Source: Oasisia sp. SBJ-2009 (Eukaryota; Annelida; Polychaeta; Sabellida; Siboglinidae). Taken from it: 64,000 bases of DNA. The notes below the pieces were generated by a model. That model was not told the origin of the DNA and ran no database searches. It worked only from the letters and a program-made list of their open reading frames with translations. Shown here one piece after another: positions 24,050-36,502 of this stretch. Position 1 is the stretch's first letter. Each line of letters starts with the position of its first letter. A program made the translations under genes and the position numbers. Location: contig OZ024863.1 of NCBI GenBank assembly GCA_964017155.1, positions 41,234,617 through 41,298,616 of the forward strand, given 5' to 3'.

Positions 24050-24490
24050 CACATCATTCCCTAGATGGCGCCTCTGTCACCAGTGATCAGACTAAAAGTA
24101 CTTCCCTTGAAAGCACAAGCTATTAAATCAATTGTTAATTAGTGAAGCATGATTAAAAATCATTCTCTGTTGTGCGGCATTGTGTGCGGTGCTGGAATTA
24201 ATGTCTTCTTGGAAGACGTGGATAATAAAATAAATAGTGGCGAGGCATTGTCTGGAGATCTAATGGGGAGTATAATGTCACCTGTAACCTTCTGAAGTAG
24301 CCGGCTGTCAGGTGCAAAGTGCTTGCAAAACACTCATTACTCTCAACCAGGTGAGGACCAATCAGCAAGGAATCACTCGCTCGTCTCTTTTGGGCTGTAC
24401 AGGTGCACGATTGCTTTGGAAATGCAAGTAGTTTCGGCGAGAGGCATTTGTATGGGCCGGCAGCTGTAAACTGCAATTGCAATGTTGAGT
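24050..24490. other. Candidate conserved non-coding segment
   Basis: A higher-complexity, repeat-free segment. AGATGGCGCC at 24063-24072 matches the core of the insect CTCF motif. The 94-codon minus-strand frame at 24198-24482 has no domain signal. Regulatory role is inferred only. Confidence 0.25.
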
Positions 24491-26224
24491 TTAATTCACG
24501 GGTAACAACAGATTTACTGAATTGCCCACCTTCCTGTGGCTAGGAAACCAGGGATTTGTTAGTTATACTGGGCAGTCAGCCAAGGTTTCTGGGTCTGTTT
24601 TGCTTATCTAATTGGATGTATATTATAGTGGAGTAGATGTTCAGATAAAGTTCTGTTGGTTGTTCTGTGATTAATAATAATAATACTATATGGCTTTGCA
24701 ATCATGAGATTGGATAAAACACACTTGTATCATCTTATTATGTGATTTCAATAATTGAATTGATGTTTGTAAAATCTAGTCTGGTAATAAAATTACAACT
24801 TTGCTAATTTAAAAGTGAACTTGGTTGACAGCCAAGTTGATTTTTGTTTAAATTAATTTTGTAAAATAACTAACCACTATTCACTAAATGATTAATTATT
24901 TTTGAGCAACTTTGTGATATAGCTTTGGTGAAACCAACGGACAAAATATATGCTTAGTTTTGTTTGTGCAAACATTACACTTTTATGTGGTTCTAAAAAT
25001 TAGATTTTTTTTGTCTGGAATATTTGATACAGTTATGCCCATGATCTGTTTTGATGTTGTCCATACACATTCCTTGTTCTTTCACAAACATGCTGCAGTG
25101 ATTTGAATACATGTTCTTATTGTCAGCCTGGTAACTGGTGATAACAAAAGTTTATTGTTTATGCCAATAAAACTAAGTACATGTTGATTAAGCTGACTTA
25201 AACTGTTCACACACTATAATTATGTTTGCTCATCCATGAACTGGACTTGCTATGGGCTAAGCTAATTGTGTGGCTTTAACCTTTCCTACAACTGGTGAGA
25301 TACTGATGAACTGCTATATACTAATTAGGAAACCTATTTTGTTTGTGATACGTGTACGCGCCTATGAACGGACTGGTCCCTAGTAATACTAATAAAAATA
25401 ATAACCTATCATAGCATTTTATAGAAACGTTTAAACATCTGACTGAATAGAAGTATTAGTGGTTGATAACACATTAAAACGTTCATCTTCCAACTTAGTA
25501 ATAATAATCACAGAAAATAATTGTGTAACTAATATTATGAATCATCGATTTACTAATCTTAAAACCAACTTTTAACCTTTGACCAGCTGAAATATATTTT
25601 TTTAACTTCTAACTTCCTTCTGAAAGGTTGTGGGTTAACTTGTATGATACAGAGCATCTGGGGGGACCATTAACATAAACACCCACATGCACTCACTGCA
25701 ATGTCTTGATTATAGTTAGATAAATGTGGAACAGATGTCAAGTGGATTTGACAGCAGATGTATAGACCCACATAGTGCACTATTGGTTCGACATTAACGA
25801 TCGAGTAACCGCCGTACGTAGAGCCTATGACGGTTGTTTACAAACCGGACAGATTCAGTTAAATTTGCATTCATTCGCCAGATTAACCAAATCATGCAGG
25901 TCATGTGACCATGGGAAATGTCATTGCGGAATATATAATAATGGTATTAATTGGTGCTTTTATGGGCCGGTTTCTGGCGCAGTTGTAATACCGTTGCCGA
26001 TGGGATTAGCGCAGCGATTATTGCGTCTGCCGCAAGTTTTCCATTAAGAGGTATTGGATGGGCTGGTCAGAATTGGCAATGCATACAAATTAGATATGCA
26101 GATTCAGCCGGTGACACAAAGGGTGGGTCTAAGTGGTGTGACGTCACCAGGACAGGATCCAAGGGTCACCGATGTAAACACTGCAAGGTCACTGCAGTTG
26201 GGTGTAGCGCTCAGCGTAAAGGCA
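24491..26224. other. Intron 1A, no supported exon
   Basis: Mostly A+T-rich. A more complex segment at 25760-26060 and a perfect CRE at 26139-26146 precede the polypurine satellite. Confidence 0.4.
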
Positions 26225-27240
26225 GGAGGTGGAAGGAGGGAAGGATGGGGTATAAAAAGAGGTTAGGAGGGAGGGAGGAGGTGAGAAGGAATTGGGTATA
26301 AAAAAAGAGGTTGGGTGGAAGGGATCTGAGGGAGGGATGGAGAAGATGAGAAGGAATGTGGTATAAAAAGATGTTGGGAGGGAGGGAGGGAGGGAGGGAG
26401 GGAGGGAGGGAGGGAGGGAGGGAGGAGGTGAGAGCGAAGTGGGTATAAAAAGAGGGAAGGGGTGGGAAGGAGGGATAAGATGAGAAGGAATGGGCTATAA
26501 AAAGAGGGGTGGGAGGGAAGGATGGAGAAGATGGGAAGGAATTGGGTATAAAAAGAGGTTGGGAGGTAGGGAGGAGGTGAGAGGGAAGTGGGTATAAAAA
26601 GAGGGAAGGGGTGGGAAGGAGGGATAAGATGAGAAGGAATGGGCTATAAAAAGAGGGGTGGGAGGGAAGGATGGAGAAGATGGGAAGGAATTGGGTATAA
26701 AAAGAGGTTGGGAGGTAGGGAGGAGGTGAGAGGGAAGTGGGAGGCAGGGAGAGAGTCCACAGCTAGAAAGGGAGGGAATGGGGTACGAGGGAGGGAAGGT
26801 TGGAGGGGTGGGAGGGAGGGATGAGATGGGAGGGAGGGAGGGAAGGGTGGAAAGAAAATGGTGGTTGGTATGGATGAGAGTAGATTAGATGGAAGGGTGG
26901 GAGGGAAGGAGATGGGGAGGAGGAAATGAGATGGAAGGGAGGACAGAGGTGAGATGAAGGGGAATGTTGGGAAGCTGGGTAGGAGGTAGGAAGAAGAGGA
27001 GAAAGGGAGAGAAGAAGGTTGGAAGGACAGAAGAAAGGAGGTGGGGGACTTGAAGAGATGGGGATGTAAGAGGCAGGGAAGAAGATGGAAGAAGGGAGGT
27101 GGATTAGTACGGAGATGGGGTAGTTGAGGGATATGAATGGGGGAGTGGTATGAGGTAGAACATGAGGGAAAAGATGTTGGGAAAGAGGGAGGAAAAAGGG
27201 AAGGAAGATTTGAAAAAGAGGGAGAGGGAGAGACAGAAAT
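26225..27240. repeat. Polypurine satellite with TATAAAAAGAG every ~50 bp
   Basis: About 1 kb of the plus strand is almost pure G and A. TATAAAAAG recurs near 26251, 26297, 26362, 26444, 26496, 26547, 26593, 26645 and 26696. From 26441 the units form a three-unit higher-order repeat of about 149 bp that is repeated almost exactly from 26590. A (GGGA)n expansion lies near 26375-26424. The tract beyond 26760 is less ordered. Confidence 0.9.
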
Positions 27241-28079
27241 GTAACCTTACTTGGATCTGAATTTTGTCTAATTTCCTCTCCAGGCCAACCATTGTCAATG
27301 CTTCATTTAATCCTAACAGATCCGAGGTGATTCCGATTATGCAAAGTACTAGAATTGATTAGGTTGATTATGCAGGAGCAGGTGCAACTGGCCAAAACTG
27401 TAGAAAGTTGCAAATGAATTAAAATATGTATTGTTTATTTTTACATTTACATGTAGTTGTATTTGATAAAAAACCTGTTGGAATCGGGAAAGGGTAGATG
27501 GAATTGGATTTTTGTTTTGTTTATTCACCATAGTAAGACTAAAAATCAAAAGTTAATCAGAATATATTTAAAATCAATGCCATGTCTGAATCTTAGCTGT
27601 CAGTAATCACCTCAGTAGTAACAGTATGTCTTTTAAAGATTGGACGACCTAATGCTTTAGTCCCAGGTATGTGAACATGGGAGTGACCTTGACCTGGCCA
27701 GGGCCTCAGGTTCGTATCTGTGATGTGTTACTTAGGGCCACTTGAGTTAATATCTGAGATGTGATAGCGCAGCCACAGTATACACATATAAGAGTAGACC
27801 ACAGTGTCCTAGGAGAGACTGACCCATGTCCAGTGTGCACAACCTCAAGAGTCTAATGACTCAGTGACCAGTGAAGAGTACTTACACACTTAGACGAGAA
27901 ACATAAACAGTAGCCCTTAAGTAGCCCTTAAGTTGATTACTCAGTTCGGAGGTAATAGATCATCCCTGGTGTATGTAATACTGTACATCACCGCGGTCAT
28001 AAATCATTTGTTGTCGCAGGTAATGTATGTGTGCGTGTGTTCCTCATGTGAAGCTAAGGGGGTGGACGTCCGTTGAGTG
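27241..28079. other. Intron 1A, flank of promoter P2
   Basis: Ordinary A+T-rich sequence. No exon recognised. Confidence 0.4.
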
Positions 28080-29392
28080 TGTTGAAAACGTTATCCGATG
28101 CGTTAAGTTAAGACGTGAGTGATGTAGAGAGATAAAGTGAGCGTGAACAGCGCCGTTGACCCGCTGTCAAGACCCTACGCTGGGGGCACTGTGGACCATG
28201 TGGCACGACGTGGTAAATCAGCGTTATTAGCCGTGGTAGTAATGTGGTCGTGTGTCGCTGACTCCAGCAACAGCTGTGGGTTTGATTGCCACGTTTGCCG
28301 CGCCGGCGTACCGCGAGATTATTGGAATTATTGTCGAACGCAACCGACGCGAGAGACAGAGAGAGCGGCTGTAGCAGTGTCGCCGCGGGTTTCTGGGATA
28401 TGTTTGTGATCGCCGCGGCACACACACGGTGCCACAGTCGCGGGAGTAATCGTGCCGTGCCAGCAGAGCGGTTGGCAGCTGATGCAGCACGACTGAAGCG
28501 TAGACAGGATGATGGCAGAATGCGACTCCACCGCGATTGTCACAGTTGCATAGAGTTCAAGTGCCCGCAATTAGCGGCCGGCAGGGCCAGTGGCTAGAGC
28601 ATTTGTTATTCTCAGCTCCGAGTTGAGTCGGAGGGCGACCGGCGAGTGAGAGGGAGAGTGCATTATGTCTGCAATTGTCACCTGCCGTATCGCATCGCTG
28701 CCGTAGCGTACAGGCGACTGATCGAGTCGTCATTCAGTCAGCATACCAACGCTGGCGCTATGCTACAGTGAGCTGTGATGGCTCTTGGGCAGCGGTCAAG
28801 TCAATTGGTCAGTGCTGACCGTCACTCCTGCTGAGTACTTTGGCACAACCGGTGGGTTCGGTTCGATCGGTGGTTTTTGTGTTGTTGCCGTACTGGGAGC
28901 ATCTGTTGGGATGGATGTAAAGAGCCGCGCCTGATGCACAGACCCAGAAACCAGCTGCAGTGATCTCTGCTCCACCTGGCCTCAGGTGGACGCTGGGCAG
29001 GGCAGGCCCCACTGGCCAGTGCGTGGTCAGAGACGGCCGCATTAGACCGGCTGAAAGACACCAGTCATTACCATTCACTAACACAGCCAGGTTCTAAGTC
29101 AGGCTTATGTCAGTTTCACCTCATGGCCGGTGCCATAGATTAGACACACACGGCTTGTCTTGTGGCTGACGTATGGGCACAGCGCCACTGGTGCCCGCCG
29201 AAGTGGTGCCAAGAAATCGCGGCGCACACAGCAATATGGCTGCTCCTGACGTTTACCGGTCGAGGTAGCGTGAAACCGTTCGGAAATCCACGTGGTTTGT
29301 CGCCGCGTGGCACACGCGGACCGAACCGAAGCGCCTTTTTGCGGTGACCACGACCGGCGAAAATAGGCTGTCACGGGTCGAAGCACGAGTGC
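28080..29392 (+). promoter_or_regulatory. CpG island, putative promoter P2 of Pde7 short isoform
   Basis: CpG and G+C content rise sharply from about 28080 and stay high until about 29640. This is the most GC-rich stretch of the window, and it contains exon 1B at its right end. Such islands usually mark promoters in mosaically methylated genomes. There is no clear TATA box. CRE half-sites TGACGTAT (about 29166) and TGACGTTT (about 29247) are present but no full CRE. Open frames on both strands across the island reflect its composition. Confidence 0.65.
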
Positions 29393-29554
29393 ATGGCGCG
29401 GCGCCGGCGGCGCTGGAAGGACGCAGCGCCGTACTGCCGGTGCACCTGTCTCAGCCAACACGCGCGGCGCAAGGGGTCGGCCGGCGAGGAGGACGGAAGC
29501 AATGGCGCCGAGACGAAAGCCAACAACATGGCCGCCGAGGAGGATGAGGACGAG
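29393..29554 (+). CDS. Pde7: Pde7 exon 1B, alternative first coding exon
   Basis: The first in-frame ATG after a stop at 29345 opens 54 codons ending GAG/GTAGGT in phase 0. The N-terminus is very basic (MARRRRRWKD), followed by CRCTC, and the exon ends acidic (EEDEDE). Spliced to 50508 it gives EDE/RRGGISF, so this isoform would carry only the second RRxxIS motif. In mammals PDE7A variants likewise swap the N-terminus just before RRGAISY. The intron to 50508 would be about 21 kb. Evidence is the CpG island, donor and phase. The peptide itself matches no known protein that I recognise. The exon could instead be 5' UTR of another transcript. Confidence 0.65.
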
Positions 29555-29582
29555 GTAGGTCGACACCGGGTGGCGCCACTTG

Positions 29583-29632
29583 TCGCCAGGGGGGCGCCAC
29601 TGGTGGCGGGTGGAGTTGTCACTAGGGGGCGG
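29583..29632 (+). promoter_or_regulatory. Paired CTCF-like motifs after exon 1B
   Basis: TCGCCAGGGGGGCGCC (29583-29598) and TCACTAGGGGGCGG (29619-29632) both resemble the CTCF core and lie in the same orientation just inside intron 1B. Motif matches only. Confidence 0.3.
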
Positions 29633-29639
29633 TGAGGTT

Positions 29640-30934
29640 GCATGACGAGAAATGGTTGCAATGTGATCATTTCTTCAGCCGTGTTGCTCGGCATGATAGT
29701 CTGAACTTGTGGCGATATTGTTAATTGAGTTTTTCAAGTTTTTTGTGTAGGACAGTGTTCACAAGTTACCGATTTTGTATCATGATTAGTTTGGTGCAGA
29801 TAACTTAAATGTAAGTTAGTATATTTTTACCTTCGTCTTTGCTAAACCTAAGTAATTGAATTAATCATCAACTGCCAGTAAAAAAACATAAAAGTAGCCA
29901 TTCAGTAAAATATTTTTAAAAATAAATATGCATAATATGCAATATTCAAAAAGTGGAAAGCAAAAGAAAAGTGTTTCCTTCTGCGGTGTATGGTGTATAC
30001 ACTTATGAACTGTTAAAATAAAACAGATAAATTTAATTTGTTTCGTTTATATTAAAACAGTTGCGACACCTCAAACAATGTATTGGTTTTAACCTACTGC
30101 TAGCCAGAAGTGAGATGGTTGCTTGGGTGTCTCAGGAGTTGATTATATCAGTAGACCATAGATTAAGTAATATAATGTGTCAAAATATTACTGCCATAAA
30201 GTGGATGTCTTCAGTTATGATCATCTGATCATCATCACAGTAACTGAGCATGTTTTATATACTACCAGTACACATTGGTTTGTCTGTGAAGTAGAAATGC
30301 TGTTAATTGTAGGCTAGAAATGTGCTTGTGTCTGTAGCATCATAGTGGTAGTGACAAACATGACAATATGATATTAGGAGGCTTAGAATCTGCTGCGAGC
30401 GTAATATTATGCACTGAGGAGTGAAGAAATTCTATCTTACAACTTTACAAGTGTACATGAGCTTGGTGACGTCATTTTGTGGTGCCTGTGAAAAGGTCAT
30501 AGTGTTGACATGAAAGGGATCTCCCACGTGCCATCTAAGTTGATCTACAGCATTCCCCAGGCGTGGGTAAGGGTGGGTTATTAAACATGCATTGGTCACC
30601 TGAGTCTCACTTTAACGATTCACACCATTAGCATGATGAGAAACACCTAGACGTTACGACAAGAATAAAAACAGTCTGTTTTATACGGCACGATTTTATA
30701 TGGCCATATCCAAACATTTTTGTGGCACTTCACTACATTAAAACAGTTACTAATTAAACATCTGGTTTGGATAGTTTGGTCTTTGTAGAAGTCACTGACT
30801 GAGTCTTCAGCATATTCAGCATATTTCTTTGATTCAACTTATATGAGATGTTTATATAAAATGCGAGTGATCATCGGTAATCAGCGATAGAAGAATATAA
30901 ATTTATAAATGAACATAGATATAACAAGATTTAA
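29640..30934. other. Intron, nothing recognised
   Basis: A+T-rich. A perfect CRE is at 30467-30474. No exon or element recognised. Confidence 0.4.
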
Positions 30935-31185
30935 TTTTTCAATATATTAACACTACTAGCACCTACACAATCAGCTGATAATCTGTTCCAATCATTTACT
31001 GTTCTTTGTGAAAATGAATTTTTTTAATATCTAGTCTACACTGCTTCTTTGCTAATGTAACTCCATGTCCTCTAGTCCTCTCTTCCTTGACCAAGAAAAA
31101 ATATTTCTGTCAACATTTTCATACCCATTACCCAACATAATAAGTGACCATCTGATTGTGTAAATACTATTAGCGTGAATTTGTG
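30935..31185 (-). mobile_element. L2/CR1-like LINE remnant
   Basis: The minus strand reads TRGHGVTLAKKQCRLDIKK, the RG..L.K..CRLDIR motif of L2/CR1 ORF2, with frameshifts on both sides, then a related 3' tail. It shares sequence with 58920-59030, for example ACACAATCAGCTGATAAT and AATATCTAGTCTACACTGCT. It is a dead, 5'-truncated copy. Confidence 0.8.
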
Positions 31186-32741
31186 TAAAAATAAATTGTC
31201 TTATATGTCAGCAGGCCAGGCTACAGATGGGTAACAAATGTAGGACTGGCAGTTCGCCATAAACATCCATTTCCCCGTGTCGATGTTTGCTCTGGGTTGC
31301 AATCATGTTAAATCATGTTAAATCCTTTTTTTGGGCCAATAAGCACTTCCAATTGCAATTGACCTTCTGCGTGACGCTTGTGACACTGACAGGTGGTGGT
31401 GACAGCAGAGACCAATCTGTCTGTCCGTCTGGCCGGGACCCTGGGACCTTTTACGGCCATCGACTCGTAAAGATTTCCAGCGCAGCGCCTCGCCATTCTT
31501 TCTGTCCGTGCCTGGCTGGTGCGTTCAACCGCGACCAGAGCAGTCATGTGACAATGCCAGGCCATCATAGTCCTGCACTCGGATCATTTCATGTCAAGTT
31601 TGACATTCATTTCGTGGAAAATCGAACGTTTAATGGCGGAGCAAATGTCAGCGCCGTGGGATGAGCCAAAGGTCGCCGAGTGGAAAATAGGCTTTTTAAC
31701 CGAGTGGAAATGTTGACGTAACAGCTTAGATCAAATGTCCGTCACTACATTGTGGTGGTTACTACATTGATTTTATCAAAAGAGGAAATAAATAATAGCC
31801 TAACTAATGTTGTAAAATGGTCAACGTGTATGTCACCTTACTGAGATTAACAATAAGTTAGTATAAATAATTTATTGCAAAAGATCAAATATATGAGTAA
31901 ATGAAACTGTCTCAACTAACTAAATATTTTCTAAGAATTTTCTTTGTAGAATAAAAATGCACACAAGTGTAAGGCAAATTAACAACACAGTGCAACGTAC
32001 AGCTGTATATTTAATCTCTAAAACAATTTGGAGTAGAATTGTAACATTTCCCCAGATTCTATAAAGCAAAATATCAGTTCAAAACTTGACTACAGTATGC
32101 GTCGATCCATATCGACCAGATCTTGGCGGTCGATGGGGTCCAATCTTCTCAGAATTGATCTTACGTGCTGTGCTGCATTGGTAAAGTCTATCTGTGCGCA
32201 TTTCCTTATCTAAGTCGCCAACAAACTGAATTGATCTGTCTCACAGATTACTGTAGTAATGGTTCATTTGGCTGGCATAAGTCGTTTTATGATGTGGTTA
32301 AGTGAAGAATGAAGAATACGCTTTGGAATTATGCAAAGATTTCACAAGGAATTAAGTTCAGTGGTTCAGCATTTCAGGGAGGTTGGGCAGTTCTCACGGT
32401 AATTTATCATCACTCTTAAGGTAACGTTTTGCTCCTAAAACTAAGCTCAACATTGGCAAACGTGTTTTCTCTGTAGCTGTGTCAACAGTTTGGAATTATA
32501 TTACAACTAAATCCTCTGAAAGTACATTGGAGCCTTATGTAAAAAAAAGTTTTGTAAAAAAACATATTTGTTTGAAATTGAATTTCCACCTGAAGAATTT
32601 GGCATTCCCATACCCCAGTGACGACTCCTGTTTGTCCCTACTTATGATTACACATAATAATTTTGTGTGTTGCATCTCTGCAATTGTATGTTCATTGGTC
32701 AAGACTGTAAGTACTATAGACATGTTTATATTACTACAATG
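31186..32741. other. Intron with a candidate conserved segment
   Basis: 31270-31690 is CpG-bearing and repeat-free and may be regulatory. The rest, including an 88-codon frame at 32479-32745, shows no domain signal. Confidence 0.3.
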
Positions 32742-33065
32742 TTAATAATAATAATTTTTATTTGTAAAGCGGCGTATATCCAGAACAATTTCCGCTCAGG
32801 TGCATAAAATACATTGTAACAAATAAATATTAAAAATATTCATAATCAGTTAAAATAGCATGTAAAGACGAAATGTTAAATGATAATAAATAGATAATTA
32901 AATACCGTGTCTAAAAGTCCTAGTACATAAGCTAAACCTATCAGCAATAAATAGATAAAATAATTAATAAATAATGAAATATATTAACAACTTAATAATA
33001 AAGTAAGTAAAAAAATTGCAAAACTAATTACAGTTAACATTAATTCATTATAAAATACCCTAATG
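32742..33065 (-). mobile_element. LINE 3' UTR (family B, antisense copy)
   Basis: The reverse complement matches the plus-strand element tail at 41800-42092. Shared pieces include GACTTTTAGA, TATTATCATTTAACATTTCG, TTTACATGCTA and the terminal CGGATATACGGCGCTTTACA-like end with (ATT)n. The coding part is missing. Confidence 0.85.
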
Positions 33066-33674
33066 TTGTGATCACTTTACAAAACTTTCTATTAATTGTA
33101 TCTGTGGCACTGTCCAGAGAGCAGAACATACTATAGCACATAAAATCTGAAAGAACATCTTTGGGGAGTAATTTTTGAATAACCAGCCTAGAACAGAGGA
33201 ATGCAGTTTTGGCTGGCCATCAATATTTGCAGATAAATACTCACAACCACCGCAAACAACAGTATTTGTGTCAGGGTCACGGTGACTGGCAGGTTTAGGC
33301 AGTGTACATAAGGCTTTGAGAAACAGAAGAGTCCATGAATAGTGGAAGAAATCCATTTATTTGTGTTGTGAACACAAACACTGGAATGAGTGCGCCTTGT
33401 ATATTGAATGAAATATTTCAACATATTTGTTCTGCAGTCAGTTTGTCCATGATCATATTCATATTGCTATGGCAACGATGTCTATTTCGGCGACAGTTTC
33501 CAACTAAGTAATAGTAACCACACACAGTCATGCGCAGAATTCTCAATGTCAGGTATTTATTAAATGACAAAATGGTTAGTGGTATTTTTGTGTGACATTC
33601 TACCACACAGTAGACTGGTCAGGTGAAACTGTTCTCACGAAGTCACTGATGTCAAGAAGTACAGGTAGCTAACA
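33066..33674. other. Intron, nothing recognised
   Basis: Open frames of 60 to 94 codons on the minus strand have no domain signal. Confidence 0.4.
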
Positions 33675-34670
33675 CTATGTCCCATCTTAACACTGTCTCT
33701 CCATCTTGACAATGTCTGTCTATCTTAACACTGTATCTTCATCTTAATACCATCTCTCGAAGTTGACATAGTCTCTCCATCTTGACACATTCTGTCCATC
33801 TTGACAGATTCCGCCTTGACAGTTTCTTCATCTTGACAGTCTCTCCATCTCGATAGTCTCTTCATATTGACACTGTCTCCATCTTAACAGTTTCTCCATC
33901 TTGATAGTCTCTTCATCTTGACACTGTCTCCATCTTGACAGTCTCTCCATCTTGACAGTCTCTCCATCTTGACAGTCTCTCCATCTTGACAGTCTCTCCA
34001 TCTTGACAGTCTCTCCATCTTGACAGTCTCTCCATCTTGATAAGTCTCTTCATCTTGACACTGTCTTCATCTTGACAATCTCTCCATTTTGACAGTTTCT
34101 CCATCTTGATAGTATCTCCCTCGTGACACTATGTTTCCATCTTGACACTGTCTCCATCTTGACAGTCTCTCCTTCTTGACACTCTCCATCTTAACAGTTT
34201 CTCCATCTTGTTAGTCTCTTCATCTTGACACTGTCTCCATCTTGACAGTCTCTCCTTCTTGACACTCTCCATCTTAACAGTTTCTCCATCTTGTTAGTCT
34301 CTTCATCTTGACACTGTCTCCATCTTGACAGTCTCTCCTTCTTGACAGTCTCTCCATCATAACAGTCTCTCCATCTTGTTAGTCTCTTCATCTTGATTGA
34401 CACTGTCTCCATCTTGACAGTCTCTCAATCTTGACACTGTGTGTCCATCTTGACATTCCATCATGACACTGACGCTTCTTAACGTCGTCTCTCCATCTCG
34501 ATACTGTTTCTCCCTTCTGACACTGTTTCTCTATCTTAGCTCTGTCTTTCCACCCTCCTTACACTGTCTCTAAATTTTAACACTATATCTCCATCTTAAC
34601 ACATTCTCTCTCTATCCTCATATTACCCATTTTAACACGGTCTCTGTATTTTAATACTGTCACTACATCA
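33675..34670. repeat. 17-bp minisatellite, unit CATCTTGACAGTCTCTC
   Basis: About 1 kb. Units are near-perfect at 33930-34040 and mixed with 16- to 21-bp variants elsewhere. A block of about 69 bp containing TTCTTGACACTCTCCATC repeats near 34170 and 34250, indicating later block duplication. Minus-strand frames (METVSRWRDCQDGE-like) are by-products of the unit. Confidence 0.9.
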
Positions 34671-34764
34671 ATAAATGAATGGAACAGAGTAAGTCTTGAT
34701 TGTGATAGCAAACTAACTAGCCTAGTAGGACACTAGGAGTGTGTCAGAAAGGCGGGTCATACAT

Positions 34765-35235
34765 ATACGTTTCACAGGTAGCAAGTGTCACAGGCAGCAA
34801 GTGTCACTGGTAGCAAGTGTCACCAGTAGTAAGCTTCACACATAGCAAGCAACACAGGTAGCAAGCATCACAGGTAACAAGTGTCATGGGTAGCAAGTGT
34901 CACAGGTAGCAAGTGTCACTGGTAGCAAATGGCACAGGTAGCAAGTATCACAGATAGCAAATGTCACATATAGCAAGTGTCACCGGTAGCATGTGTCACC
35001 GGTAGCAAGTGTCATCGGTAGCAAGTGTCACCGGTAGCAAGTGTCACCGGTAGTGAGTTTCACACATAGCAAGCAACATAGGTAGCAAGCATCACAGGTA
35101 GCAACACAGATAGCAAGTGCCACAGGTAGCAAGTGTCACAGGTAACAAGTGTCATAGGTAGCAAGTGTCAAAGGTACCAAGTGTCACAGGTAGCAAGTGT
35201 CATATGTAGCAAGTGTAACAGGTCGCAAGTTGAGC
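34765..35235. repeat. 16-bp minisatellite, unit GGTAGCAAGTGTCACA
   Basis: About 28 units, some shortened or altered (AAGCATCACA, AAGCAACACA). It lies only 100 bp from the 17-bp array. Confidence 0.9.
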
Positions 35236-36502
35236 TATCAGTATTCCAAATGCTTCCCTCCCTGGCAACATTCTATCTGGTGTTAATTCTTTGGTTGGCA
35301 GTCATGTTAAATAACAGCTGTCTAGGTGCTGTTTTCCAGTTGACGTCAGACCCTCGAATTTGGCCTCTCGTCGAGTCCGCTGACGTTGTCGGAGTCGAAT
35401 TATGATGGTTACATTCGATCGTGTCGTGGGAGCGAACTGTTAGAAGTGAGAACATTGTCGACGGCACCGTGGTTCAGCTGACGGCCTCGCATTGTGATCG
35501 CTTGTCAAGTTCTCCATTGACGTCAATGCTATTGATTTGAGGCCGTAATGTGCAGTGTGTGATTAGACCCATCGCTGGTGTCGACCGTTACCGCCACGTC
35601 TGGTGCAAGACCGCAGATTGCGTTCGCAAAGCATTTTAGTGCACTGTAACGATGTTACGCGTCGCGCTGTAACGATGTTACGCGTAGCGCCTTAATGGTG
35701 TTACGTCTCGTGATGTAACGACGTTACTTCGGTCTCGCATGCATTTGTCACTCCAGACGTCCAGGTGAATGTGTTAGAGGTCGGTTTATGGTAGACTCAA
35801 AGCTGTTGTGTCTGATTGATATACACAAGATTACATCTGCTGGTTTAAAATGTCAGTGCTAGGAGTGAAGACAGTGGTGGTATTTGAGTCATTCACTGGC
35901 CCTGGTCAGTACGGCCATCAAAGGCATGCTCCGGTAGTTTAACCCGACCGAAGACGTCACAGACGTCTGTCAGAGCACTAATGAACACTTCCCTTTGAGT
36001 TGTGGAGCAAATTATTTCTTCGATTCGGTGCCAGCCCTTGTGTGTGTCGATCATGCATGCATGCGTATGCATCTGTCTGACTGCTACCAAGGTCTGAGAC
36101 TGTTAGCAGACGAGTACCTTATTATCTTGGTCCTAATTCAGCTGCAGTCAGCGTGGGGGAAAATTACATGTTCCAAGACTTCATTGTCAGAGGTCAGTTC
36201 AGGTATGAAATGACAGCGCATAGACCTTAAATACGAGTGGCAATGAAATTGTAAGCGTGTTGAATCTGAATGATATCTTAGACACGTTTGATGAGGCTTC
36301 CTTGTGCTTATTTATCATTGTGCATCTGAGCACGGTTTCCAAGGATTTGTAGGCACAAAAATGTACATTTTCATGTCTGTTTCTCTATAATTCTACTTGT
36401 GATGCTTCCAGAATTATACATAAGGTTGACAGTGCTGTATTTAGAATAGGACATTGGGCCATGGTCTCCCATTCAACTTTGGAGATATGTATTAATTGGT
36501 AG
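35236..36502. other. Intron with CpG-bearing segment and two CREs
   Basis: 35280-35760 is relatively CpG-rich and contains two perfect CREs, 35341-35348 and 35518-35525. The latter lies within the 12-bp palindrome ATTGACGTCAAT. Near 35648 the block TGTAACGATGTTACGCGT is tandemly duplicated. No exon could be supported. A regulatory role is likely but inferred. Confidence 0.35.

Noticed and set aside
26251..26700. TATAAAAAG motifs as real promoters
   Set aside because: They are part of a satellite unit. There is no sign of a downstream transcript or initiator.
29344..29547. Alternative frame through exon 1B
   Set aside because: It stops at 29547, before the donor, so it cannot be the coding frame of this exon.
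28108..29694. Many overlapping open frames on both strands of the CpG island
   Set aside because: High G+C removes stop codons. None shows a domain, and they overlap each other.
33913..34412. Minus-strand repetitive frames
   Set aside because: They arise from the 17-bp minisatellite.
34765..35235. A CRISPR-like array
   Set aside because: Units are contiguous 16-bp tandem repeats with no unique spacers, in an animal genome.
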